From Thalassococcus halodurans (GTDB lineage: Bacteria > Pseudomonadota > Alphaproteobacteria > Rhodobacterales > Rhodobacteraceae), in contig NZ_FNUZ01000003.1 of NCBI RefSeq assembly GCF_900108225.1, positions 248,001 to 312,000 of the forward strand: a stretch of 64,000 bases of DNA, read 5' to 3'. Shown in pieces: positions 16,380-24,975 of this stretch; position 1 is the first letter of the stretch; each line of letters starts with the position of its first letter. The translations under genes and the position numbers were made by a program. The notes beneath the pieces were generated by a model. That model made no database searches. It was not told where the DNA came from and was given only the letters and a program-made list of their open reading frames with translations.

Positions 16380-17957
16380 TCAGTCGGCAAATAAGTAAGG
16401 GCTGCGCGCAATTTCGATCGCCTGATCATGCGGCACCGTCAAAAACGCCTCAAGCGTTTCTGCATTGACCTCGGGCGTCTCGGTTTCACGGATACGCATG
16501 TAGTGTTCGAACTCGGCATCCCTGATCCGGTCGGATTCGTGAAGGATGTCGTTGCGGATTGTCGGCAACAAACGGTTCAGCGTTTCCTGCGGCGTCTGAT
16601 CGCCCGCAAGCCCCACACGCATCGCATGCCCGATCATGTATTCGTCACTGAACTGGCATTCGATTTCCAGCACCCGAGTCGTCGCACGGTCGCGGCAGAA
16701 ATCTTCCAGCAGGTCGAGGTTGCCGGGATCGATACAAACCACCAGCTTGTCCGTGTCATAGTAGTCAAACAACATCCGCATCAACGCGCGCCTATGACGG
16801 TGTCGTTTGCCCAATGTTGTCTGAATACCCCCCAGATCAGGCAGGGCCGTCTGTTCTTCGTTGAACAGGTATTCGATGCACGGGATGTTGGTCATCTGCC
16901 GGATGCGATCCAGCAGACGTTTGGCGACATGCCACTTCTTGCAAACCACGATAAGCAATTCACGCTCACGCCCGAGCGAGCTTTCGGTTTCCCAGAACCG
17001 CGGCGCAAACCGGCGTCCGATCCGGCCCTTACCAGACAGGAACTTGAACAGCGACCGGCCTTCGTTCGAAATCTGGAAGTTGACGCCTTCAGTCGAATAA
17101 AGAACCCCCAATCGCCGCTTCATATCCCGCGCGGCGGGGCTGATTTTACGGGCGAACAGGAAATCCTGACTGAGCAGCATGTCGTAGTGGTCATTGTAGA
17201 ACACCACCGGCATCCCGTAGTCGGTAAACATCAGGAATGTCAGCGTCCGACACTCGATTTCCTTTTCCGGCACAAGATGGCGCACCAGCGTTTGGAAAAA
17301 TGTCTCATCCGGAATCCACGTTGTACGGAAGAACCGCATCACATCGGGGCGCTTCTTGGTGAAATCCAGAATCCATTCAACTGTGCGGCGGCGCAGGCAC
17401 CACCACTGACTGCCGATCATGATCTCAAGATCATCGGGCACTTTGCGCGTCAGACCCAGACGTTTCTGGAACTCGAACATCCCGTAGAATAGTTTTTTCT
17501 GGGTCCGTTCGTTAAAGATATGACGATAGATCAGACGTTCTTCTTTCCAGCCGGTCTTGATCCAGTCGGATTTGAAGTAATCGTAGCTTTCGATGTAATC
17601 GACTTCGCGCTTGTCCAGAAACTCGTGCGCATATTCCGCCGATTTGATCGCCATGCAATCGCCGGACAGCATGTAGAAATGTGTGGCCCGCGGGAATGCG
17701 TCTACTGCCGCTTCGACCGCGTACAAAGTCGCCTGAACAAGGCTCCATTCCCCCCACCCGCAGCGGATGCGTTTTTTCGAGAATGTGACATTTGGGTTAT
17801 CTTTCAGCGCACTACGGATTTTATCGTAGGCCGCTTTCGGCGCGCTGGCATCAAAGTGGATCGACATATAATCGCCCACAGCCGTAAGGCTGAGCGCCTG
17901 TCGAATGATGGCGTCAGGGTCTTTGTGACACAGCAGAATGAACGCGATTTTTGCCAT
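16380..17957 (-). CDS. Core-2/I-branching-type glycosyltransferase with C-terminal DUF5928
   Basis: 525 residues. The N-terminal half (about 1-265) matches the GT14/Branch family: IAFILLCHKDPDAI, IHFDAS, ATHFYMLSGDCMAIKS, IGSQWWCLRR and WIPDETFFQT are its landmark segments. The rest (about 270-525) corresponds to DUF5928, which accompanies this GT14 domain in Rhodobacterales. GT14 enzymes transfer beta-linked N-acetylglucosamine or xylose to glycan acceptors; here the donor and acceptor are unknown. No signal peptide or membrane segment is evident, so it should act in the cytoplasm. It is divergent from a sulfotransferase gene, which suggests the two modify the same surface glycan. Confidence 0.85.
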   Translation of the reverse strand: MAKIAFILLCHKDPDAIIRQALSLTAVGDYMSIHFDASAPKAAYDKIRSALKDNPNVTFSKKRIRCGWGEWSLVQATLYAVEAAVDAFPRATHFYMLSGDCMAIKSAEYAHEFLDKREVDYIESYDYFKSDWIKTGWKEERLIYRHIFNERTQKKLFYGMFEFQKRLGLTRKVPDDLEIMIGSQWWCLRRRTVEWILDFTKKRPDVMRFFRTTWIPDETFFQTLVRHLVPEKEIECRTLTFLMFTDYGMPVVFYNDHYDMLLSQDFLFARKISPAARDMKRRLGVLYSTEGVNFQISNEGRSLFKFLSGKGRIGRRFAPRFWETESSLGRERELLIVVCKKWHVAKRLLDRIRQMTNIPCIEYLFNEEQTALPDLGGIQTTLGKRHRHRRALMRMLFDYYDTDKLVVCIDPGNLDLLEDFCRDRATTRVLEIECQFSDEYMIGHAMRVGLAGDQTPQETLNRLLPTIRNDILHESDRIRDAEFEHYMRIRETETPEVNAETLEAFLTVPHDQAIEIARSPYLFAD

Positions 17958-18108
17958 TCCAGATACTGACTGCCCTATTTTCGCCCGATTTTGTAACTTG
18001 ATACGCGCAAACTAAGATTGAATGAACCTCGGTTCTTTGCTTTTTTGGCCTAATAATGCCAGTTGTTGCAAGCAGCAGGCCAAAAAGAGCAGTTTCTGGA
18101 GTGATGAT

Positions 18109-18927
18109 ATGGGCTTCCCCGGTACATGGATGACCGAGAGCGAAAGCGTGGTCTACCGCGTGGTCCCCAAATGTGCGTGTTCGACCATCGGTCAGATCAT
18201 GTATTATTCGGACCACGGCGAATTCTTTGACGGTGACATCCACGACGCCCAGACCGGTCTGCACAAATGGGCCCGCGAAGAAAGTCAGGCGGCGATCCGC
18301 GCCAATGTCAAAACCCGTTCGTCCTATGCCTTTACCTGCGTTCGGAACCCCTACACGCGCATCCTGTCGTCGTTTTTCGACAAAATCTGCGGCATCCAGC
18401 GGAACGGCAAACGCTATCGCGGCAACCTTGTGCCGCTGCTGATCCAGAAATACGGGATCGAGGTTGGCGGCGATGACGGCAAGCAGGACTTCGACCAGAT
18501 TCAGTCCTTCCGCCGCTTCCTGCTGTTCGCGCGCGACACCATCCGCTGGCGTCGTCCGATGGACCCCGACATTCACTGGTCCGCCATGTCCGGCCATGTA
18601 TCGACGTTCATCGTGAACGGCGGCCGCTATAACAAGATTTTCTGGACAGAAGCATTCAACGACGGGATGCAAGAGGTGCTGGACAACATCGAAACCAAAC
18701 ACCCGGTCGTTCTGGCCGATATCCCGCGCTTTAACGAAAGCGAAGGTCACGGCCCCAAACGCGCCCATCCGGTCGAGGATTACTTCGACGATCTGTCGAT
18801 GCATCTGGTCTATGAAATCTACAAACGGGATTTCGACCTGTTCAAATACGATTTCGAAAATCCGGGCAACAAGATGCCCATCGCCGAGATCGATCTGGAC
18901 GAGGTGCACGCCAAGCTTGGCGACTGA
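18109..18927 (+). CDS. Sulfotransferase family 2 protein
   Basis: 272 residues. I chose the ATG at 18109 because GGAG lies 7 bases upstream; a longer frame to 18022 is poorly conserved in character. PKCACSTI (20-27) is the PAPS 5'-phosphosulfate-binding loop and CVRNPYTRILSSF (77-89) the 3'-phosphate-binding motif with R79 and S87. The family includes carbohydrate sulfotransferases of the HNK-1/chondroitin type. It is divergent from the DUF5928 glycosyltransferase and convergent with the hydroxypyruvate-isomerase-like gene, whose end is 2 bases away. Sulfation of a surface polysaccharide is the likely role, inferred only from context. Confidence 0.87.
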   Translation: MGFPGTWMTESESVVYRVVPKCACSTIGQIMYYSDHGEFFDGDIHDAQTGLHKWAREESQAAIRANVKTRSSYAFTCVRNPYTRILSSFFDKICGIQRNGKRYRGNLVPLLIQKYGIEVGGDDGKQDFDQIQSFRRFLLFARDTIRWRRPMDPDIHWSAMSGHVSTFIVNGGRYNKIFWTEAFNDGMQEVLDNIETKHPVVLADIPRFNESEGHGPKRAHPVEDYFDDLSMHLVYEIYKRDFDLFKYDFENPGNKMPIAEIDLDEVHAKLGD

Positions 18928-18929
18928 CC

Positions 18930-19685
18930 CTAACCTGTGATCTGCCGTGCCTTGGCCAGCCAGTCGGGATCATCCGCTGGCGCAGGCATGTATTCCGCGC
19001 TGACCCAGCCGTCATATCCGTGATCCGCAATCGCCTCTAGCAGCGCCACTTCGTCTGCGTTCGTCAGATCAGGGGCGTTGCGGGCGGCTAGCCCTGCGAT
19101 TTGAACGTGGGTGACATAGGTTTTGCAATCCTTCCACACATCCAGAGCCGAGCCGTGAATGCGCTGAGCGTGCCATGCATCGTATTGCAGGCCGACATTG
19201 GGCCGATCCACCTGCGCAAGAATATCAATCGCCAGATGGTAATCATTCAGGAAATAACCCGGCATATCGATCGGATTCAGCGGTTCAATCGTGTGTATCA
19301 GATCAGGCGCGCTGTCCGCCGCCCATTGCAGATTTTTCACCAGTGCCGACTGCGCATCTGCGCCCGCTGCATTTCCCGACAACAGATGCAGCCGATCCGC
19401 GCCCAGCGCCTTGGCATACGTCTGCGCTTTCTCAACGCGTTCACGAAACGTCTCTTCCCAGCCAACCAGCGCCCCGCACCCACGGGCCCCTGCCGCCCAA
19501 TCCGGTTCCGGCGAATTGATCAACGCGACAGGCAGACCGGACAAAGCGGTATCCCATTCGTCCAACGAATGGTCATAGGGAAACAGACACTCGATCCCGT
19601 CGAACCCAAGCGCCTTGGCCCGCGACGGCCGGTCCAAAACCGGACAGTCGAAATCCAGCAAGGTGATGTTCGCCGCGAACTTCAC
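18930..19685 (-). CDS. Hydroxypyruvate isomerase-family TIM-barrel protein
   Basis: A 251-residue sugar-isomerase-like TIM barrel (AP endonuclease 2 fold). E133 in TIEPLN and E231 in SAEYMP are the catalytic glutamates of the Hyi family, with D169 in LQYDAWH and Q195 in THVQIAG as metal ligands. Hyi converts hydroxypyruvate to tartronate semialdehyde in glyoxylate metabolism. That would fit with the glycolate oxidase operon 10 kb away, although the two are not linked. It lies 3 bases downstream of the DUF1285 gene on the same strand. Confidence 0.88.
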   Translation of the reverse strand: MKFAANITLLDFDCPVLDRPSRAKALGFDGIECLFPYDHSLDEWDTALSGLPVALINSPEPDWAAGARGCGALVGWEETFRERVEKAQTYAKALGADRLHLLSGNAAGADAQSALVKNLQWAADSAPDLIHTIEPLNPIDMPGYFLNDYHLAIDILAQVDRPNVGLQYDAWHAQRIHGSALDVWKDCKTYVTHVQIAGLAARNAPDLTNADEVALLEAIADHGYDGWVSAEYMPAPADDPDWLAKARQITG

Positions 19686-19688
19686 CTT

Positions 19689-20267
19689 TTACAGGTCCAG
19701 TTCGTCCGCAGGGATCATCGGAAAGAACTGCCCCTGCGACCAAACCCCGAACCACCCGTCATTTTCGACGCCCAGTTCCACCAGCCGATAAAAACTTTTG
19801 CGGTCGATCAACGCCTCAAGGCCCGCACGGACATGGACATAAGGCGCAGGCTCTCCGCTTTCGTCATCACGCTCCACTCGGATCGGATTGTCAGGACCTG
19901 CATCGGTGAAATCGCCCACATGGGTTTCGAACCGGATCACCTGATCGTTCCCCTCGCCTGTCACCGTGAAATCCGTTGCCACAAAGGGCGCGTCATCGAC
20001 GGTGATTCCGACTTTTTCTACAGGCGTCACAAGAAAGTAACGTCCGTCTTCCATCTTCAGAATCGATGAGAACAGCTTCACCAAACCGATGCGCCCAATC
20101 GGCGATCCTTCGTAGAACCACGTGCCATCCCGCGCGATGCGCATGTCCAGATCGCCGCAGAACGGTGGGTTCCATTTGTGCACCGGCGGTAATCCGCGTG
20201 TTTTTGATGCACGAACCGATGCTGCAATCCCTTCTGCGGACGGGATAACGGGATTTTGTGTACTCAT
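19689..20267 (-). CDS. DUF1285 domain-containing protein
   Basis: About 192 residues. The conserved block LPPVHKWNPPFCGDLDMRIARDG with GTWFYEGSPIGR identifies DUF1285, a family of unknown function with solved structures but no assigned activity. I place the start at 20267 because conserved content begins there, AGGAA lies about 12 bases upstream, and it leaves 69 bases for the divergent MoxR promoter. Starts at 20279 and 20303 are also possible. It ends 3 bases before the Hyi-like gene, so the pair is an operon divergent from moxR. Confidence 0.85.
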   Translation of the reverse strand: MSTQNPVIPSAEGIAASVRASKTRGLPPVHKWNPPFCGDLDMRIARDGTWFYEGSPIGRIGLVKLFSSILKMEDGRYFLVTPVEKVGITVDDAPFVATDFTVTGEGNDQVIRFETHVGDFTDAGPDNPIRVERDDESGEPAPYVHVRAGLEALIDRKSFYRLVELGVENDGWFGVWSQGQFFPMIPADELDL

Positions 20268-20336
20268 TGCTTTTGCCATTTCCTGTTCGCGCGATACACT
20301 CATCTACATTAGTTTAGCCTGCAAGGGAGTTATGTC

Positions 20337-21344
20337 ATGGCCGACACGGAAAATCTGGTCGCCGAGATCGAGGCGCTGGAAAGCAAACTGGCCGAGGCCA
20401 AGCAGGCAATCACCAAACGCTTTATCGGTCAGGAACAGGTCGTCGATCTGACGCTGTCCGCGTTGTTGTGTGGCGGTCATGCCCTGTTGATCGGTCTGCC
20501 GGGTCTGGGCAAGACGCGACTGGTCGACACGCTTTCAACGGTTATGGGGCTGGACGGCAACCGCGTTCAGTTCACGCCAGACCTGATGCCCGCGGATATC
20601 CTTGGCTCCGAGGTTCTGGAAACAGGCCCTGACGGATCGCGGGCCTTCAAATTCATTCAAGGCCCGATTTTCTGCCAGCTTCTGATGGCCGACGAAATCA
20701 ACCGCGCCTCGCCGCGCACCCAGTCGGCGCTGTTGCAGGCAATGCAGGAAAAGGTCGTGACCGTTGCGGGCGAAACCCGCGCATTGGCCGCGCCGTTCCA
20801 TGTGTTGGCAACGCAAAACCCCATCGAACAGGAAGGCACCTATCCCCTGCCCGAGGCGCAGTTGGACCGTTTCCTTGTCCAGATCGATGTGGCCTATCCC
20901 GACCGCGACACAGAACGCGACATTCTGCTGGCCACAACGGGCACCGAAGATGCGCAGGCCCATCAGGTGTTCGATCCCGCATCCCTGATCGCGGCCCAGC
21001 ACCTGCTGCGCCGTATGCCCGTGGGTGAAGGCGTTGTGGAAATGATCCTTGATCTGGTCCGCACCTTCCGCCCCGATGATCCCTCTGCACCCGATCTGGT
21101 GCGCGACACCGTGGCATGGGGCCCCGGCCCGCGTGCTGCACAGGCGCTGATGCTGACGGTTCGGGCCCGTGCGCTGCTGCAAGGCCGCCTTGCCCCGTCG
21201 CCCGAAGACGTGCTGGCGATGGCGAAACCCGTTCTGATCCATCGCATGGCGCTGACCTTCTCGGCCCGTGCGCGGGGTGAAGACCTTGGCAAAATCATCG
21301 ACACAATCGCCGCTGGCCTGCAAACGTCCGAGGCCGCTGCGTGA
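20337..21344 (+). CDS. MoxR-family AAA ATPase
   Basis: 335 residues. Walker A is GLPGLGKT (53-60), Walker B LLMADEIN with D119/E120, and ATQNPIEQEGTYPLPEAQLDRF is the sensor/arginine-finger region typical of MoxR. MoxR ATPases act as chaperones for maturation or metal insertion of partner proteins, usually together with vWA/DUF58 proteins. AAGGGAG lies 7 bases upstream of the ATG. It is the first gene of a four-gene operon in which each start overlaps the preceding stop. Confidence 0.93.
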   Translation: MADTENLVAEIEALESKLAEAKQAITKRFIGQEQVVDLTLSALLCGGHALLIGLPGLGKTRLVDTLSTVMGLDGNRVQFTPDLMPADILGSEVLETGPDGSRAFKFIQGPIFCQLLMADEINRASPRTQSALLQAMQEKVVTVAGETRALAAPFHVLATQNPIEQEGTYPLPEAQLDRFLVQIDVAYPDRDTERDILLATTGTEDAQAHQVFDPASLIAAQHLLRRMPVGEGVVEMILDLVRTFRPDDPSAPDLVRDTVAWGPGPRAAQALMLTVRARALLQGRLAPSPEDVLAMAKPVLIHRMALTFSARARGEDLGKIIDTIAAGLQTSEAAA

Positions 21345-22219
21345 CACAACCGCTCACCCTAAGACGCGACGCGGAAATCGCCGCCAGCACGCTGCCTGCG
21401 TTGCTGGCCAAGGCCGATCATCTTGCCAGTGGCGTTCTTTTGGGTGAACACGGCCGCCGCCGCGCGGGTCAGGGCGACGATTTCTGGCAATACCGCCCGA
21501 TGATGCAGGGCGACAGCCTGCGGTCCATCGACTGGCGCAGATCGGCCAAGGGCGACGCGCAGTTTGTCCGAGACCGCGAATGGCAGATCGCCCAAAGCGT
21601 GATCCTGTGGCTGGACCAAGGCGCATCCATGCAGTTCGCTGGTACCAAAGACACTGAAAGCAAAGCGTCCCGCGCCAGGGTTCTAATGCTGGCGATGGCG
21701 ATCCTGCTGATCCGTGGGGGCGAACGTGTGGGCCTGACCGGCTTCACCCTGCCGCCCCGTCGTGGTGAACAGCAAATCCTCAGACTGGCCGAGGCGTTTT
21801 CGACCGACGATGCACAGGATTATGCCCCGCCAGAAGCACGCGGAATGATCCCCCACGCAAAGGCCGTGTTCGCCTCGGATTTCCTAGGCGATATCGACGC
21901 GGTTGAGGCCGCCTTGGCCAAAGCGGCGGATCGCGGTGTGCGTGGCGTTCTGCTCCAAGTGCTGGACCCGATGGAAGAGGCGTTTCCGTTCGAAGGGCGC
22001 ACGATATTCGAATCCGTTGGCCGCACCATCAGCTTTGAAACCCTGAAGGCCAAAGATCTGCGCGACCGCTATCTGGACCGCCTGAACGAACGCCGCGACC
22101 GGCTGCAACAGTTGTGTCGCGCGACAGGCTGGCAGTTCAATTGCCACCACACCAACGAAAGCGCACAGTCCGCGCTACTCTGGATGTGGCGCGCCTTTGA
22201 CGGGGGTGCTGCACGATGA
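21341..22219 (+). CDS. DUF58 domain-containing protein
   Basis: 292 residues starting at a GTG that overlaps the moxR stop (GTGA). GQGDDFWQYRPMMQGDSLRSIDW is the signature of DUF58, followed by a degenerate vWA-like fold (VILWLDQGASM where an active MIDAS would have DxSxS). DUF58 proteins are the constant partners of MoxR ATPases in operons resembling the Bacteroides Bat aerotolerance locus. The molecular function is unknown. The stop overlaps the next start (ATGA). Confidence 0.9.
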   Translation: MTQPLTLRRDAEIAASTLPALLAKADHLASGVLLGEHGRRRAGQGDDFWQYRPMMQGDSLRSIDWRRSAKGDAQFVRDREWQIAQSVILWLDQGASMQFAGTKDTESKASRARVLMLAMAILLIRGGERVGLTGFTLPPRRGEQQILRLAEAFSTDDAQDYAPPEARGMIPHAKAVFASDFLGDIDAVEAALAKAADRGVRGVLLQVLDPMEEAFPFEGRTIFESVGRTISFETLKAKDLRDRYLDRLNERRDRLQQLCRATGWQFNCHHTNESAQSALLWMWRAFDGGAAR

Positions 22220-24975
22220 TCGGCGCGTTGGGCTTTACCGCACCTTGGTTGCTGTTGGGTCTGCTGGCCCTGCCGATCTTGTGGATCATCCTGCGGGCCG
22301 TGCCGCCCGCACCTGTACGCCGCATGTTCCCCGGCGTGGTCCTGCTGCTGGGCCTGAAAGACGAAGAACAGATCAGCGACCGCACCCCTTGGTGGCTGTT
22401 GCTTTTGCGAATGCTGGCTGTGGCCGCCGTGATCATCGCCATGGCAGGCCCGATCCTGAACCCCGAAGCCCGCGACCAGACAGCCAGCGACTCGCCGTTG
22501 CTGGTGGTGATGGACGCAAGCTGGGCCTCGGCCCCTGACTGGCGGGCAAAGATTTCCAGCCTCGAAGACCGTCTGTCGCAGGCGGGCCGCGACGACCGTC
22601 CAGTCGCCTTGCTGCGTCTGACTGATCCCGAGGCACCTGTGTTTCAGGCGGCAGGCACCCTGATTTCCCGCCTGACCGGCATTCTGCCGGAACCGTGGGA
22701 ACCGACGAATGCGATGATCGCCGAGGCCACGAATATTCTGCCCGAGGGCGACTTTGACACGCTCTGGTTTTCCGACGGCATCGCCCGCGAAAACCGCGCG
22801 CCCCTGCTGACCGCGCTAGAAGCCAAGGGCAGTGTCACCGTGTTCGAAAGCCCGCGCAGCCTGTACGGGCTGGAACCCGCCACGTTCGAAGATGGCGCTG
22901 TGCAATTGACCGCCCGCCGCCTGCGTTCAGGGCCGGAACAGACCATCACCGTTCAGGCCATCGGCCCCGATCCATCCGGCAATGAAACCACGCTTGCCAC
23001 CCAGGACCTGTCCTTTGCTGCCGACGTTCTGGATGCCCGTGGCAGTGTCGAAATCCCTGCCGAACTACGCGCCCGTATCCAGCGCTTTACCATCGCAGGA
23101 AGCCGCGGCGCCGGTGCTGTCAGCCTGCCGGACGACACGCTGCGCCGTCGCGAAGTTGCGCTGATCGCCAGTTCGCAAAACCGCGAGGGGTTGGAGCTAC
23201 TGTCGCCCACCCACTACCTTGAACGCGCGTTAGAACCGACAGCCGACCTGATTGAAGGCGGCCTGACGGATGTGTTGCCAGCCAATCCCGACGTTGTCGT
23301 CTTTGCCGACGTCGCGACCGTCAGCGAAGGCGAGGAGGCGCTGCTTCTAGAGTGGCTGGAAAAGGGCGGCATGCTGCTGCGCTTTGCCGGTCCGCGCCTT
23401 GCGGCCAGTGACGTATCCCGCAGCGAAGAAGATGCGCTCATGCCAGTCCGCCTGCGCGCCGGTGGCCGCACCGTCGGCGGCGCGATGAGCTGGGGACAGC
23501 CCAAAGCCCTTGCACCTTTCGACGCCGAAAGCCCCTTCTTCGGCCTCGATATCCCCTCAGACGTCTCGGTCACGTCTCAGGTGATGGCCCAACCTGACCC
23601 GACGCTGGCATCCCGCGTGATTGCGCAACTGACCGATGGCACACCGCTGGTCACCCGCAAGCGCGTCGGCCAAGGTCAAATCGTGCTGATCCACGTCACC
23701 GCGAACGCCGAATGGTCCAACCTGCCGCTGTCGGGCCTGTTCGTGGAAATGTTGGAACGCCTTGCCGTGTCATCGATCACCGCCACACCGGAAGCCGCCG
23801 ATCTGGCAGGCACCACATGGCAGCCTGCCAAAGTGCTGGACGGGTTCGGCACGCTACGCGACGCGCAAAACCTGCCCGGTATCGCGGGCGAAGAACTGGT
23901 GACAGCCGCGCTCGGCCCCGATCTGCGCCCCGGCCTGTATCAAGGCGAAGACCGCAGCCTTGCGCGCAACGTGGTAACCTCGGCCACCGAACTGACGCCG
24001 ACCCAATGGCCAGACCGCATTCCCGTCGAAGGGCTGAGTACATCCCGCGAAACACCGCTTGCTGGATGGCTTTTGGCGCTGTCGATGGTGCTGCTGTTTG
24101 CCGATGTGCTGGCGTCGCTGGCGCTGTCAGGCAAGCTGCGTGGCGCGCGTGTCGCGTCGCTGATCACGGCTGCGGCAATGACAATGGGCATGCCCGATAT
24201 CAGCCACGCCCAAACCGATGACCGCGCCGCGATTGACGCCACATCCGAACTGCGTCTGGCGCATGTTCTGACAGGTGACGACAATTTGGACGGTCTGGCG
24301 GCAGCGGGCCTGAAGGGGCTGTCTGACGTTCTCTATTTCCGCACATCCATCGAGCCGTCCGATCCCATCGGTGTGAACCTTGAAACCGACGAACTGGCGT
24401 TCTTCCCGTTGCTTTACTGGCCGATCACCCCTGATCAGCCAACCCCGTCGGCTGAGGCCTATGCCAAGCTGAACACCTACCTGCGCACCGGCGGGATGAT
24501 CCTGTTCGACACGCGCGACGCTGACATCGCATCGTTCGGCACCTCCAGCCCGAATGGCCGCAAGCTTCAGGCACTGGCCGCACCGCTGGATATTCCGCCG
24601 CTTGAACCGCTGCCGCAGGATCACGTTCTGACCCGCACCTTTTATCTGCTGCAGGACTTTCCCGGTCGTTACACCGGTCGCGATATCTGGGTCGAGGCCG
24701 CACCAGCCGATGCGGAACTGATCGAAGGTATGCCGTTCAGAAACCTGAACGATAACGTCACGCCTGTGATCATCGGCGGCAATGACTGGATTGGCGCGTG
24801 GGCAACCAACGCCAGCGGCATGCCGTTGAACCGTCTGGGCACCGGATTTTCCGGCGAACGCCAGCGCGAGATTGCGTATCGCTTTGGCGTAAACCTTGTG
24901 ATGCATGTGCTGACAGGCAACTACAAATCCGATCAGGTCCACGTGCCTGCGTTGCTCGACAGGTTGGGCCAATGA
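22216..24975 (+). CDS. Membrane protein with BatA-type N-terminus and DUF4159
   Basis: 919 residues. The N-terminus has two hydrophobic helices (about 8-25 and 60-80) of the BatA aerotolerance-regulator N-terminal type. A large extracytoplasmic region follows, then a further membrane segment near 620-640 (GWLLALSMVLLFADVLASLAL in pieces). C-terminal DUF4159 spans about 690-910, with VLYFRTSIEPSDP, LAFFPLLYWPI and LRTGGMILFDTRDAD. DUF4159 has a class-I glutamine-amidotransferase-like fold without known activity. It is coupled to the DUF58 gene upstream and the next gene downstream by ATGA overlaps. Its role is unknown beyond belonging to the MoxR system. Confidence 0.85.
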   Translation: MIGALGFTAPWLLLGLLALPILWIILRAVPPAPVRRMFPGVVLLLGLKDEEQISDRTPWWLLLLRMLAVAAVIIAMAGPILNPEARDQTASDSPLLVVMDASWASAPDWRAKISSLEDRLSQAGRDDRPVALLRLTDPEAPVFQAAGTLISRLTGILPEPWEPTNAMIAEATNILPEGDFDTLWFSDGIARENRAPLLTALEAKGSVTVFESPRSLYGLEPATFEDGAVQLTARRLRSGPEQTITVQAIGPDPSGNETTLATQDLSFAADVLDARGSVEIPAELRARIQRFTIAGSRGAGAVSLPDDTLRRREVALIASSQNREGLELLSPTHYLERALEPTADLIEGGLTDVLPANPDVVVFADVATVSEGEEALLLEWLEKGGMLLRFAGPRLAASDVSRSEEDALMPVRLRAGGRTVGGAMSWGQPKALAPFDAESPFFGLDIPSDVSVTSQVMAQPDPTLASRVIAQLTDGTPLVTRKRVGQGQIVLIHVTANAEWSNLPLSGLFVEMLERLAVSSITATPEAADLAGTTWQPAKVLDGFGTLRDAQNLPGIAGEELVTAALGPDLRPGLYQGEDRSLARNVVTSATELTPTQWPDRIPVEGLSTSRETPLAGWLLALSMVLLFADVLASLALSGKLRGARVASLITAAAMTMGMPDISHAQTDDRAAIDATSELRLAHVLTGDDNLDGLAAAGLKGLSDVLYFRTSIEPSDPIGVNLETDELAFFPLLYWPITPDQPTPSAEAYAKLNTYLRTGGMILFDTRDADIASFGTSSPNGRKLQALAAPLDIPPLEPLPQDHVLTRTFYLLQDFPGRYTGRDIWVEAAPADAELIEGMPFRNLNDNVTPVIIGGNDWIGAWATNASGMPLNRLGTGFSGERQREIAYRFGVNLVMHVLTGNYKSDQVHVPALLDRLGQ

